The position numbers and the translations under genes are program-made. The notes beneath the pieces are model-generated. The model saw nothing but the letters and a program-made list of their open reading frames with translations, did no database searches and was not told where the DNA came from. DNA of 50,803 nt from Desulfobacterium sp. (GTDB taxonomy: Bacteria > Desulfobacterota > Desulfobacteria > Desulfobacterales > Desulfobacteraceae), in assembly GCA_016342325.1 (NCBI GenBank), contig JAEINR010000040.1:1-50803 (forward strand). Reading direction: 5' to 3'. This document shows positions 31,353-40,810 of this stretch, one piece after another (within the stretch, counting starts at the first letter, position 1; the number at the start of each line of letters is the position of its first letter).

Positions 31353-33419
31353 ATGTCTTCCCTAATTGGACCAGCAAGTTTTAAAATCTTTGGTTTTTTT
31401 CCGGCTGCAGTGCTATCGGTGCTGATACCTGTGGTTGGCGTAGGACTGTTCGCTTACATCATGGCACGGAGGCTTGCCCCCCTGGTCAGGGCAGCTCCGG
31501 ACAACAGGCTCAACCGCATCCCCGAACGCATCAAGAACCTTCTTGTGTTGTGGCTTGCCCAGTACCGCCAGCCAAGGTACAGAACCGCCGGCATCCTTCA
31601 CATCGTCATCTTTGCCGGTTTTCTTGTTCTTTCGATCCGGTCCACCTCTCTGGTCCTCGTCGGCGTTTCCGATGGATTTGTTCTGCCGGGGTTTGACGGC
31701 GTGATCGGGCATATATACAATTTCTTCAAGGATTATGCCGCTACAGCCGTTTTCGTGGCTTGTGTGGTTGCCGCGGTGCGCAGGGGAATTATCAAGCCCA
31801 AACGGTATTCGGTGCCTGTTCAATATGGTAAGGATCATACTGCAGAGGCGGTTTTTGTCCTTGGCATCATCTGCACCCTCATGATCTCGGAAAGCCTGTT
31901 TGAGGCCTCCAACGCTGCGTTTGAGATGGCCCAGACCGGCCACAGCGAGTTCCTGGCTCCCCTTTCCCTGGGCTGGATTTTCCGGGGAATGCTCATGGAT
32001 CTTTCCCAGTCGACCCTCCAGGGTCTTCACATCACAATGTTCTTTGTCCATGACCTCACCTTTTTCTTTTTCCTCTGCTTCTTGCCCATGGGCAAGCATT
32101 TCCATGTGATCACCTCTTTTTTCAATGTCTTTTTCATGCGGGTGGACAAGGGAAACATCAAGCCTGTTCAGTACGGCGTGACCGATGAGGAGCTGGACGA
32201 ACTGGAATCCTTTGGTGTCAAGAAGCTTGAAGACTTCACCTGGAAGCACATGCTCGACTTCTACTCCTGTGCCGACTGTGGGCGCTGTTCAGACCAGTGT
32301 CCTGCCAATGCTGCCGGCCGCCCCCTCTCTCCAAGATTCATCACCATCAAGGCAAGGGATTTGATGTTCGACAACTATCCCATGTCCGGGGATATCTACA
32401 AGAGTAAAATGCTGGTGGAGGATATCTACACCGAGGACGAGATCTGGTCCTGCACCACCTGCGGCGCCTGTGAGCAGGAGTGCCCCCTTGGCATCGAATA
32501 TATCGATAAGATGGTTGACCTGCGCCGGGGCATGGTAGACGAGGGCATGGTTCCCCAGTCCCTGCAGAAACCCCTTAAGGCCCTTGAGAAGAGGGGCAAT
32601 CCCTACGGCACCATGGAGAAGAAACGGGCCGACTGGGCCAAGGACAAGGAATTTGCCGCCGAGTGTGCGGTTAAGGATCTTGGAAACGGCGACACGGCTG
32701 ATACCCTCTTCTTTGTGGACAGCATCACCTCTTTTGATGATAACATCCAGGAGATCGCAAGGCGCACCTCAAAGATCCTGACCAAGGCAGGGGTGGATTT
32801 CGGTATCCTTGGCAAGGCTGAAAAGGACAGTGGAAACGAGGTGGTCCGGTTTGGTGAGGAGATGCTGTACCAGGATCTTAAGTCCCACAACACCGAGGAG
32901 ATCATGGCGTCCGGTGTCAAGAGCATCGTCACCGCCGATCCCCATGCCTACAACGCCCTGAAAAACGATTACACCGGTCTTCCCCCGGTCCGGCACATCA
33001 GTGAGGTGATCGCCGAAAAAATACGATCGGGCGCATTGATGCTCAAACCGGCCCTCCATCCCGAAAAGGTGTATGTCTACCACGATCCTTGCTACCTTGG
33101 ACGTCACAACGATGTGTACGAAGATCCCAGGGAAGCCCTGGACGCCATTGATGGATTGACCCGGGTCGAGCTTGAAAAGAGTCGGGACCGTTCCTTCTGC
33201 TGCGGCGGTGGTGGGCTCATGCTCTTTTTTGAACCGGAGGAGGAGATTCGCATGGGTGTTCTGAGGGTCAACATGGCTGCTGAGGCGGGTGCCAATGTGA
33301 TCGTCACTGCCTGTCCGTTCTGTCTTGTCAACATCCAGGACGCCATCAAGGTGGCGGGCCAGGAAGGGAAGATCGAAGCCCTGGATCTGACGGAACTCAT
33401 TGAGGAGCATCTTGCCTAG
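31353..33419 (+). CDS. Membrane Fe-S oxidoreductase, ETF:menaquinone type
   Basis: A 688-residue fusion of an N-terminal NarI-like membrane region (about six helices, residues 10-260) with a HdrD/GlpC-like soluble part. Two ferredoxin clusters are visible, CADCGRCSDQCP (about 306-317) and CTTCGACEQECP (about 367-378). The second CCG domain is intact (DPCYLGRHNDVY and CCGGGGG near 616), but in the first CCG domain the cysteines are replaced (EKDSGNEV and ADPHAYN). This fits the EMO family that oxidises reduced ETF and passes electrons to membrane menaquinone in fatty-acid-oxidising anaerobes. etfB follows after 50 bases. Start has AGAGG. Confidence 0.9.
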   Translation: MSSLIGPASFKIFGFFPAAVLSVLIPVVGVGLFAYIMARRLAPLVRAAPDNRLNRIPERIKNLLVLWLAQYRQPRYRTAGILHIVIFAGFLVLSIRSTSLVLVGVSDGFVLPGFDGVIGHIYNFFKDYAATAVFVACVVAAVRRGIIKPKRYSVPVQYGKDHTAEAVFVLGIICTLMISESLFEASNAAFEMAQTGHSEFLAPLSLGWIFRGMLMDLSQSTLQGLHITMFFVHDLTFFFFLCFLPMGKHFHVITSFFNVFFMRVDKGNIKPVQYGVTDEELDELESFGVKKLEDFTWKHMLDFYSCADCGRCSDQCPANAAGRPLSPRFITIKARDLMFDNYPMSGDIYKSKMLVEDIYTEDEIWSCTTCGACEQECPLGIEYIDKMVDLRRGMVDEGMVPQSLQKPLKALEKRGNPYGTMEKKRADWAKDKEFAAECAVKDLGNGDTADTLFFVDSITSFDDNIQEIARRTSKILTKAGVDFGILGKAEKDSGNEVVRFGEEMLYQDLKSHNTEEIMASGVKSIVTADPHAYNALKNDYTGLPPVRHISEVIAEKIRSGALMLKPALHPEKVYVYHDPCYLGRHNDVYEDPREALDAIDGLTRVELEKSRDRSFCCGGGGLMLFFEPEEEIRMGVLRVNMAAEAGANVIVTACPFCLVNIQDAIKVAGQEGKIEALDLTELIEEHLA

Positions 33420-33469
33420 ATAGAATTTAATGGATTTGCGTATGATAATAATTTAACTTGGAGGTAACA

Positions 33470-34255
33470 ATGGAGATTTTAGTATGTGTCAAGCGGGTTC
33501 CAGATACTGCTGAGAACGAATTTGAGCTCAACAGTGTCGGCAATGATCTTGATCGTGACGACCTGGTTTTCTCTGTGAATGAGTGGGACAACTATGCCGT
33601 TGAAGAGGCCATTCAGATCGTTGACAATGTGGGCGGCAGTGTCACCGTCGTCACCGTCGGCGATGATGAAAGTGAAGAGGTTCTGAGACGGGAAATGGCA
33701 ATGGGTGCGAACAACGGCGTGCTTCTCAGTGATGACGCCTTTGAAGGTTCCGATGGCAAGGGGATCGCCTCCATCCTCAAGGCTGAGGTTGAAAAGGGAA
33801 GTTACGACCTGATCCTCGCCGGTGCCCAGGCAGATGAGGGCGCAGGCCAGGTCGCCGGAATGCTTGCAGCCATGCTCGATCTTCCCTATGCCTCCCTCGT
33901 TAATAAGGTTGAAGTGGGTGAGGGCAAGGTTACCGTGGGTAGGGAGATTGAAGGCGGAAACCAGGAGATGAACGAGATCGATCTTCCCTGTGTGCTTTCC
34001 ATTCAGACCGGTATCAACGAGCCCCGCTATGTGGGAATTCGTGGTATTAGAAAGGTTGCCAAGGTTGAGATTCCGGTTCGTTCCGCATCAGACCTTGGTG
34101 TGGATGCCGCAGTGATCGGAGATGCCAATGCAAAGGTCAAGCGGGTCGATTACTTTGTACCCGACCTTGGTGAGGGTGCGGAGATGCTCGAAGGCTCCAC
34201 CGATGAGATTATTGCAACACTCATTGAGAAACTCAAAAGCAAGGGAGGACTTTGA
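33470..34255 (+). CDS. etfB: Electron transfer flavoprotein beta subunit
   Basis: A 261-residue ETF beta subunit. It starts MEILVCVKRVPDT and has the AMP/FAD region VTVVTVGDDESEEVLRREMAMGA, then LILAGAQADEGAGQVAGMLA and LPCVLSIQTGINEPRY, matching non-bifurcating or bifurcating ETFs equally. With EtfA it takes electrons from acyl-CoA dehydrogenases. The ATG at 33470 has GGAGG. etfA starts 2 bases after its stop. Confidence 0.95.
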   Translation: MEILVCVKRVPDTAENEFELNSVGNDLDRDDLVFSVNEWDNYAVEEAIQIVDNVGGSVTVVTVGDDESEEVLRREMAMGANNGVLLSDDAFEGSDGKGIASILKAEVEKGSYDLILAGAQADEGAGQVAGMLAAMLDLPYASLVNKVEVGEGKVTVGREIEGGNQEMNEIDLPCVLSIQTGINEPRYVGIRGIRKVAKVEIPVRSASDLGVDAAVIGDANAKVKRVDYFVPDLGEGAEMLEGSTDEIIATLIEKLKSKGGL

Positions 34256-34257
34256 TC

Positions 34258-35223
34258 ATGACCCAGATTTTTGCATATATACCCCACCAGGGAGGCGTTG
34301 CCGCCGACATCTCATTTGAATTTCCGGAAGCCGCTAAAAAACTTGATGCCGCCGCCACGCTCACAGCCGTGGTTACCGGTTCCGGTGCGGATCTTGATAA
34401 GGTTGCCAACAGCTTGACCTCCCTCTATGCCGAGGTGATCAAGATCGACAACGAGGCACTGGCTTACCCCAACGGGGAAGTGGTTAGAAAGGCGCTTGTG
34501 AATGTCCTTGATGCCAATGCCATCGTTCTTGCCGCCCACGACACCTTTGGCATGGATCTTTGTCCCGGCCTCTCCATCAAGATGGATTCGGCCTATGTCG
34601 CCGATGTCGTTGAATTTGAAGGTGTTGACGGTTCCCTCCTGAAAACAGTGCGCCAGGAGCTGGGTGGCGCTGTTTCCACCCATGTGACCTGCGATATTGC
34701 CGCAGGTGCCGTGATCACCATCAGACCGGGTGCATTTGCCCCGGTGGAAGCGGGACAGAGCGGCGCCGTTGCTGACAAGTCTGCAGATGCCGGAGATCTC
34801 GCCGGAAAACGTCGTTTCCTTGAGATCGTGGAAGCCGAGGTTGGCGATGTGGATATCACCAAGTCCGATGTCCTTGTCTCCGTCGGTCGAGGCATTGAGG
34901 AGGAGGATAACATTGAGATCGCCCAGGAACTTGCAGAAGCTATGCATGCGGTTGTTTCCTGCTCAAGGCCTATTGTTGACGCCAAGTGGCTGGAGAAATC
35001 TCGCCAGGTCGGCACCTCCGGTCTGACGGTTAAACCCAAGGTCTACATGGCCATGGGCATCAGTGGTTCCTTCCAGCACATGGGCGGGGTAAAGGGGAAT
35101 CCCTTTATCGTTGCCGTGAACAAAAATCCCAAGGCACCGATCTTCCAGGTTGCAGACGTGGGAATTGTTGAGGATATCCTCGAGTTCATGCCCGAACTGA
35201 CCGAGAAGGTCAAATCTCTATAA
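34258..35223 (+). CDS. etfA: Electron transfer flavoprotein alpha subunit
   Basis: A 321-residue ETF alpha subunit. The FAD domain is clear: VSVGRGIEEEDN, CSRPIVDAKWL, VGTSGLTVKPKVY, GISGSFQHMGGV and NKNPKAPIFQVADVGIVEDI. It carries no extra N-terminal ferredoxin domain. I chose the ATG at 34258, eight bases after GGGAGG. With EtfB and the upstream membrane oxidoreductase it forms a complete ETF-to-quinone path. A bidirectional terminator follows. Confidence 0.95.
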   Translation: MTQIFAYIPHQGGVAADISFEFPEAAKKLDAAATLTAVVTGSGADLDKVANSLTSLYAEVIKIDNEALAYPNGEVVRKALVNVLDANAIVLAAHDTFGMDLCPGLSIKMDSAYVADVVEFEGVDGSLLKTVRQELGGAVSTHVTCDIAAGAVITIRPGAFAPVEAGQSGAVADKSADAGDLAGKRRFLEIVEAEVGDVDITKSDVLVSVGRGIEEEDNIEIAQELAEAMHAVVSCSRPIVDAKWLEKSRQVGTSGLTVKPKVYMAMGISGSFQHMGGVKGNPFIVAVNKNPKAPIFQVADVGIVEDILEFMPELTEKVKSL

Positions 35224-35232
35224 GACCTACCC

Positions 35233-35271
35233 GGGGTCAGACTTAGCCGCCAATAAGCTAAGTCTGACCCC
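35233..35271. terminator. Perfect hairpin between convergent etfA and uspA
   Basis: Arms GGGGTCAGACTTAGC (35233-35247) and GCTAAGTCTGACCCC (35257-35271) pair perfectly over 15 bp around a 9-base loop. It sits between two converging genes, so it can end transcription from both. The GGGGTCAGAC arm also resembles palindromic REP-type elements seen in many genomes, so it may be a repeat family member. Confidence 0.75.
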
Positions 35272-35285
35272 TCTATTCGAAGACC

Positions 35286-35708
35286 CTATTTAATCACCAG
35301 CACGGGACAGTCGACCCGCTGGAGCACCTTGTGGGTGACACTTCCCAGGATCAATCCCTCAAGATCGGTGCATCCCCTGGATCCCATGACGATCATGTCT
35401 ATTTTTTCTATTTTTGCCGCTTCAGGGATCATTTTGCCTGGCGATCCTTCCAGGATTCGGGTTTCAAATTTCACCGGATGCTTTTCGAGAATTTGAACAA
35501 AGGGGGTGATCAGCTGTTCCGACTCTGCCATGATCTGGTTGATGGCGTTCTGGAAATAGGGCTCGGCAAGGATCACCGGAAATCGGCGATGGCAGTGGAG
35601 AAGAATGATTTCGGCGTTCACCAGGCCGGCAAGCTCGCAGGCATATTCGGTGGAACGTTGGGAATGTTTCGACCCGTCAACCGGGTTAAGAATTTTTTTC
35701 AATTCCAT
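35286..35708 (-). CDS. Universal stress protein (UspA family)
   Basis: A 140-residue single-domain UspA protein with LNPVDGSKHSQRSTEYA at the start and the ATP-type motif G-x2-G-x9-G(S/T): MGSRGCTDLEGLILGSVTHKVLQ near residues 111-133. Likely ATP-binding, role in stress tolerance unspecified. A strong AAGGAGG precedes the ATG. Single gene between etfA and the RND genes. Confidence 0.92.
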   Translation of the reverse strand: MELKKILNPVDGSKHSQRSTEYACELAGLVNAEIILLHCHRRFPVILAEPYFQNAINQIMAESEQLITPFVQILEKHPVKFETRILEGSPGKMIPEAAKIEKIDMIVMGSRGCTDLEGLILGSVTHKVLQRVDCPVLVIK

Positions 35709-35911
35709 GGTATCCTCCTTATTCCTTCCTGTTTGTTTATGATATCATGGCGGGCGGATTTCTTGCAAATTTTTATCCGTTGATCCCGGCCCTTCCGGGG
35801 CAAGAAAAAGACTTGATTTTTCCTTAGTAAACGCGATAAGAGATATGTGATAACTGTTCTCTACTTCGTTTGTCGTTCATAAACCCGTTGCAAGGCCGGA
35901 GGCGTTACTCC

Positions 35912-37189
35912 ATGAAGCATGGGATTCTTTTTAAAAGCGTACGATCCATCGTGGTTGTGGTAGTGGCTATTTTTGTTGGTGGTTTTCTTATAGCCATCCG
36001 TTCGGAACCGGAACGGCGAACCACTGACGTTTCAATTCCCGTTGTGCAGGTGGCCGAGGCCAAAGCCGAGACCCGGACAATGGTCATCGACGCCTTTGGT
36101 ACCGTAAAACCGAGGGATACCCTTAAACTCACCGCCGAGGTGCCGGGAAGGGTGGTCTTTATCCATGACGGATTTAAGGAGGGGAGCGCCATTGACCAGG
36201 ACGAGGTGATCGTCCGCATTGACCAGCGCACCTTTCTCCTTGACGTGAGAAGCGCAAAAGTGAGAATCCGCCAGGCCGTGGCCGATATCCAGAGACTGGG
36301 CCAGGAGATCGACAACCTTAAAGGCGACATCCGCCTTGCCACTGCCAATGTCAACCTTACGACAAAGGAACTGTCCCGGATCCGTGCGCTCAACAAAGAG
36401 GACTTTGCATCCATCACAAGCCTTGATCGGTCCGAGCAGCAGGATATCCAGGCCAGGATGACACTCCAGGCCTTTCAGAATTCCCTTTCGGTCACCGGTT
36501 CGGCCATGGAACAGAAACAGGCCGCCCTTTCCATGGCAAAAATCGACCTGGACCGGGCCGAGCTTGCCCTTGAAAAAACCGAAATCCGATCGGACTTTAA
36601 CGGCTGGGTACTGGAAAAGGGGGTGGAAATGGGAGAGTTCATCACCATTGGCCAGCCCCTTGGCACCGTGTACCGCCAGGGCGGGCTCGATGTGGAGGTG
36701 AGAATCCCCTTGGAGAAGATGCAATGGATTGATCCCATATTTGCCCAGGGCGACCTGCCCAGGGCCGTTGTCACCATGACCGGCAGCGATCCGAACCAGG
36801 TGTGGCAGGCACGGGTTGCCCGGGTAAAGGCGACCATTGACGAGAAGACACGGACCCTTCCCATGGTGCTGGAGGTTGACTCCCAGAAGAACGGTCTGAT
36901 TTCCCTTCGGCCGGGAACCTTTGTTCGCTGCACCATCAGCGGCAGCCGGTATGATCCGGTTTTTGTCGTGCCCCGGCATTTGTTGCGCCCTGGAAACACC
37001 TTGTTTGTTCTGGAAGCGGGCCGCCTTGCCATGCGAAAGGTGGAGGTGCTGAGGCGGTTCAAGGAGGAGATTTTCATCTCCCAGGGCCTTGGAAAGGGAG
37101 ACAAGATTGTTCTCTCTCCCCTGGCCCAGGCGGTGGACGGCATGAGGCTCATGGAACAGAAAACCACAAACCCGGGTAATAACTCATGA
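35912..37189 (+). CDS. RND efflux periplasmic adaptor subunit
   Basis: A 425-residue membrane-fusion protein: one N-terminal membrane anchor (about residues 9-31), lipoyl-like half motifs (AFGTVKPRDTLKLTAEVPGRV), a helical hairpin (about 100-200) and a beta-barrel region. It links the inner-membrane pump to an outer-membrane channel, which is not encoded here. I chose the ATG at 35912, with GGAGG nine bases upstream, over an in-frame ATG at 35870. It overlaps the pump gene by 4 bases. Confidence 0.9.
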   Translation: MKHGILFKSVRSIVVVVVAIFVGGFLIAIRSEPERRTTDVSIPVVQVAEAKAETRTMVIDAFGTVKPRDTLKLTAEVPGRVVFIHDGFKEGSAIDQDEVIVRIDQRTFLLDVRSAKVRIRQAVADIQRLGQEIDNLKGDIRLATANVNLTTKELSRIRALNKEDFASITSLDRSEQQDIQARMTLQAFQNSLSVTGSAMEQKQAALSMAKIDLDRAELALEKTEIRSDFNGWVLEKGVEMGEFITIGQPLGTVYRQGGLDVEVRIPLEKMQWIDPIFAQGDLPRAVVTMTGSDPNQVWQARVARVKATIDEKTRTLPMVLEVDSQKNGLISLRPGTFVRCTISGSRYDPVFVVPRHLLRPGNTLFVLEAGRLAMRKVEVLRRFKEEIFISQGLGKGDKIVLSPLAQAVDGMRLMEQKTTNPGNNS

Positions 37190-40100
37190 AAGGGCTGGGG
37201 CGCTGGTCCGTTGAAAACAGGGTCACGGTCAACCTGATCATGGTTTTTCTCATTGTCGCAGGTCTCTATACGGTGCTTGACATGCGCCGGGAGATGTTTC
37301 CCCAGTTTGCTGTGGACATGATCAACATTTCGGTTGACTATCCGGGTGCCTCTCCGGACGAGGTGGAAGAGGGAATCTGTATCAAGGTCGAGGAGCAGCT
37401 CAAGGGGATCGAGGATGTTACCAAGATCCGTTCCAACGCCTATGAAGGTCGGGGATCCATCACCTTGGAGATAGAGCCGGGAGTCGATCTCCAGGACAAG
37501 ATGGACGAGATATCCACCGAGGTGGACCTCATCGACTCTTTTCCGGAGGAGGCCGAAGATCCGGTCATCATTGAGATCAAGAACCAGAATCCCGCCATCA
37601 CCGTGGCTGTTTTCGGAAACGTGGGTGAGGATGCGCTGCGCCAGGCTGCTGAAAAGATCCGGGACGATCTGGTGGACACGGACACGGTCTCCATGGCCGA
37701 ACTCATCGGCACCCGGGAGTATGAGATCTCTGTGGAGGTCTCGGAAGCAAGCCTGAGGCGGTTCAACCTCTCCTTTGATGATGTGGCAAGGGCGGTTCGC
37801 ACCGGCAGCATGGATCTGCCCGGGGGGCGGATCAAATCCAAGGGCCGGGAGTTCATTATCCGGGCAAAGGGGCGGCTTTACCACGGGGAGGAGTTTGAAG
37901 CGATCCCTGTCATCACCCGGGAGGACGGCACCGTGGTCACCCTGGGGCAGGTGGCAAGGGTGGTGGACGGGTTTGAGGATACCGAGATCAAGGCAAGGTT
38001 CAACGGCATGCCCGCGGCCCTTGTCCAGGTCAACCGGACTTCCTCCCAGGATATCATCGCCATTGCAAAAACAGTCAAGAAGTACCTTGCCGCCAATGGA
38101 GAGAATCAGCCCAGTGGAATCCAGCTTGCCCATTGGCAGGATTTGAGCAAAATGGTCCAGGGCCGGATCGATCTCCTGCTGAAAAACGGAATCCAGGGGA
38201 TTGCCCTGGTTTTCATCGTCCTTGCCCTGTTTCTGAACCTGCGGCTGGCTTTCTGGGTCGCATCCGGGATACCCATCTCCTTCATGGGCGCCTTTCTTAT
38301 CCTGGAGTATATGGGTGCATCCATCAACATGCTGTCGCTTTTCGGGTTCATCATGACCCTGGGGATCCTGGTGGACGATGCCATCATCGTGGGAGAGAAC
38401 ATCTTCAGTCACTACACCCGTGGGAAATCGTCAAAAGATGCGGTAATAGACGGTCTGAAAGAGGTGGGGGGGCCAGTTGTCATGGCGGTCACCACCACCA
38501 TCGTGGCCTTTTTCCCCCTGATGCACATCGCCGGGATCATGGGCAAGTTCATCGCCATCATGCCCCAGACCGTGATCGCCATCCTGGTGATCTCCCTGTT
38601 TGAGGCCTTGATTATTCTTCCGGCCCACCTGGACCACGCCCTTGGCGGATCCCGGGGCAATGCCAAAGGGCTATTTGCATGGCACGAGATCATACGGATG
38701 AGGGTGGACAATCTTCTTGCACGGTTCATCAATGGTTTTTACATGCCGGGACTTGTCTATGCCGTGAAAAACCGTTATTTCGTCCTCACCCTGGGGGTGG
38801 GGATTCTGATCGTCAGCCTGGGACTTGTGGCCGGCGGCCATGTTCCCTTTGTTTTTTTTCCCAAGGGAGATTCCGACTGGGTCATTGCGGAGATCGGCTA
38901 TCCCCTGGGAACCCCGTTTGATATCACCGAACAGAGCATCAAGCACTTGGAAAATTCCGCTTTCAAGTTGAACGATCTTTTTAAGGACGCTGTGGAAAGC
39001 GACGGGAAACTCCTGGTGAACACCTTTGCGCTGGTGGGGGTGATCCCGAGAAGGGACTGGAAGGTCGGGCAGCAGGGCGGCCATTGCGGAGAGGTGTGGA
39101 TAGAAATACAAAGTGCGGAAGAGCGGCCCGAGTTGCCGGTCACCCAGGTTATTACGGCCTGGCGGGACCTGGTCGGAGCCATTCCCGGGGTCGAGACCCT
39201 TACCTTTGCAAGCCTTGAGGGGGGTCCCGGTGGAAATCCCATCGAAGTCCAGCTGGCAGGCAACGATTTTAATCAGCTGAGAAAGGCGGCCAACGAGCTG
39301 AAGCAGGAGATCGCCACCTATCCCGGCACCTTTGACATTACCGATGATTTCAGGCCCGGAAAGATGGAAAAAAGGCTGAGTGTGAGGGAGGGGGCCCGTT
39401 CCCTGGGGGTCACCATGGCGGACATTGCCCGCCAGACCCGGCAAGCCTATTATGGGGATGAGGCGTTGCGGGTCCAGCGGGGAAAGGACGACATCAAGGT
39501 GATGGTCAGGTATTCCCAGGTGGAGCGGGAGCAGGAATCCAGCATTGATGAGATGCGCATCCGCACCCAGGACGGCCGGGAGATTCCCTTGTTTGAGGTG
39601 GCCGATGTGGAGGAAAAACAGGGGTATTCCGTGGTTCACCGATCGGACAGGAAACGGGTGATCACGGTGATCTCGGATATCGACGAGGCAACGGCCAACG
39701 CGCGAAAGATCGTTGCAAACCTGAAGGCGGGATTCCTGCCGGCGCTTATGGAACGGTATCCGGGCGTCTCCTTTGACCTGGAGGGGCAGGCAAAGCGTTC
39801 CAAGGAGTCCCTGGACAGCCTGAAAAAGGGGTATCTCATGGCCATAATGGGCATCTTCCTGTTGCTGGCCAGCCAGTTTAGAAGCTATATCCAGCCCGTG
39901 ATCATTATGTTCGCCATCCCCTTCGGCCTTGTGGGGGCCGTTGTGGGACATTTCATCATGGGACTCCAGCTGACCATGCTCAGCATTTTCGGCATTGTTG
40001 CCCTGTCAGGCATTGTGGTGAACGACTCCCTGATTCTCATCGAATTTATCAACTCACGGGTGAGAAAGGGCCAAGGGGTGGAATCGGCCGTGCTGGCAGC

Positions 40101-40335
40101 GGGCCAGAGCCGGTTTCGGCCGGTGATCCTCACCTCGTTTACGACCATTGCAGGACTTTTTCCCCTGTTGCTGGAGCAGAGTTTTCAGGCCCAGTTCCTC
40201 ATTCCCATGGCCGTGAGCTTGAGCTTTGGGCTGGTTGCGGCCACCGTGTTGACCCTTGTCTATGTGCCCTCCCTTTACATGATCATACAGGATGTCGTCA
40301 ATCTGTTCTCAGGGAAAAAAGCCGACACGCCATGA
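37186..40335 (+). CDS. RND efflux pump permease (HAE-1 type)
   Basis: A 1049-residue RND transporter with 12 membrane helices and two large periplasmic loops. The proton-relay aspartates are D397 and D398 in GILVDDAIIVGEN. The helix-10 lysine of AcrB (K940) is replaced: the segment reads SGIVVNDSLILIEF with Asn, as in a subset of RND pumps. Export of hydrophobic toxic compounds is the usual role; substrate unknown. A terminator-like hairpin overlaps its stop. Confidence 0.92.
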   Translation: MKGLGRWSVENRVTVNLIMVFLIVAGLYTVLDMRREMFPQFAVDMINISVDYPGASPDEVEEGICIKVEEQLKGIEDVTKIRSNAYEGRGSITLEIEPGVDLQDKMDEISTEVDLIDSFPEEAEDPVIIEIKNQNPAITVAVFGNVGEDALRQAAEKIRDDLVDTDTVSMAELIGTREYEISVEVSEASLRRFNLSFDDVARAVRTGSMDLPGGRIKSKGREFIIRAKGRLYHGEEFEAIPVITREDGTVVTLGQVARVVDGFEDTEIKARFNGMPAALVQVNRTSSQDIIAIAKTVKKYLAANGENQPSGIQLAHWQDLSKMVQGRIDLLLKNGIQGIALVFIVLALFLNLRLAFWVASGIPISFMGAFLILEYMGASINMLSLFGFIMTLGILVDDAIIVGENIFSHYTRGKSSKDAVIDGLKEVGGPVVMAVTTTIVAFFPLMHIAGIMGKFIAIMPQTVIAILVISLFEALIILPAHLDHALGGSRGNAKGLFAWHEIIRMRVDNLLARFINGFYMPGLVYAVKNRYFVLTLGVGILIVSLGLVAGGHVPFVFFPKGDSDWVIAEIGYPLGTPFDITEQSIKHLENSAFKLNDLFKDAVESDGKLLVNTFALVGVIPRRDWKVGQQGGHCGEVWIEIQSAEERPELPVTQVITAWRDLVGAIPGVETLTFASLEGGPGGNPIEVQLAGNDFNQLRKAANELKQEIATYPGTFDITDDFRPGKMEKRLSVREGARSLGVTMADIARQTRQAYYGDEALRVQRGKDDIKVMVRYSQVEREQESSIDEMRIRTQDGREIPLFEVADVEEKQGYSVVHRSDRKRVITVISDIDEATANARKIVANLKAGFLPALMERYPGVSFDLEGQAKRSKESLDSLKKGYLMAIMGIFLLLASQFRSYIQPVIIMFAIPFGLVGAVVGHFIMGLQLTMLSIFGIVALSGIVVNDSLILIEFINSRVRKGQGVESAVLAAGQSRFRPVILTSFTTIAGLFPLLLEQSFQAQFLIPMAVSLSFGLVAATVLTLVYVPSLYMIIQDVVNLFSGKKADTP

Positions 40336-40360
40336 GATGATATTGGGATCTCGGCTTTTT
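40316..40360 (+). terminator. Intrinsic terminator at the end of the RND pump gene
   Basis: AAAAAGCCGA (40316-40325) pairs with TCGGCTTTTT (40351-40360) over a 25-base loop, giving a stem followed by a T-run. The left arm lies within the last codons of the pump gene. The loop has its own GAGAT/ATCTC pair. Confidence 0.6.
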
Positions 40361-40810
40361 GATTGTCAGCCTTTTTATTCTTTTAACTTCTGTTCATACC
40401 CGGTTGGGCGTTTCATACGACAGGGCCGAAAATCGGTTCTGTCAAAGTTTTTGTCATGTTGTAAATTAACTTGACTCGCTTCCTTTGATAGGAACAAGGC
40501 CACCGTTAGTTTCTTTGCTTTCGGTTTTCCTTTTAAGTTTCTGTGCCCCTCCCGCATCCCGCGTTCCGCATCTTTGTCTTAATTCGTCGTTCATGTTGGT
40601 TCCTCTAAATAATATTCCCGTTGCCGGGACAGGCATGCCTTGTGATGGATGGGCATGGTATTTGCTAAATCCCAATGTAAAACGATTTCATCGGTCTGGC
40701 AGGGGATCAACGCTTTGTGGTGGGGGTCGACAGTTTTATCATGAAACTGGTTTTGATGGATGAACTTGGAAAAAAGGTTCAAATTGTTTTGGCTGATAAA
40801 CGGGGGGAAG
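40336..40810. other. Intergenic region, RND pump / chemotaxis protein
   Basis: This 475-base gap holds two terminator-like hairpins near its left end and no recognisable gene. Short frames on both strands lack ribosome sites. I see no convincing sigma-28 or sigma-70 promoter for the chemotaxis gene. Confidence 0.55.
40419..40451 (+). terminator. Second terminator-like hairpin
   Basis: Arms GACAGGGCCGA (40419-40429) and TCGGTTCTGTC (40433-40443) pair over 11 positions (two G-U pairs) around a 3-base loop, followed closely by a run of five T (40447-40451). Confidence 0.55.

Noticed and set aside
36475-38412. A 645-codon minus-strand frame opposite the RND genes
   Set aside because: Composition (His, Gly, Asp rich) is typical of an antisense shadow of a GC-rich gene; the plus-strand RND proteins are unambiguous.
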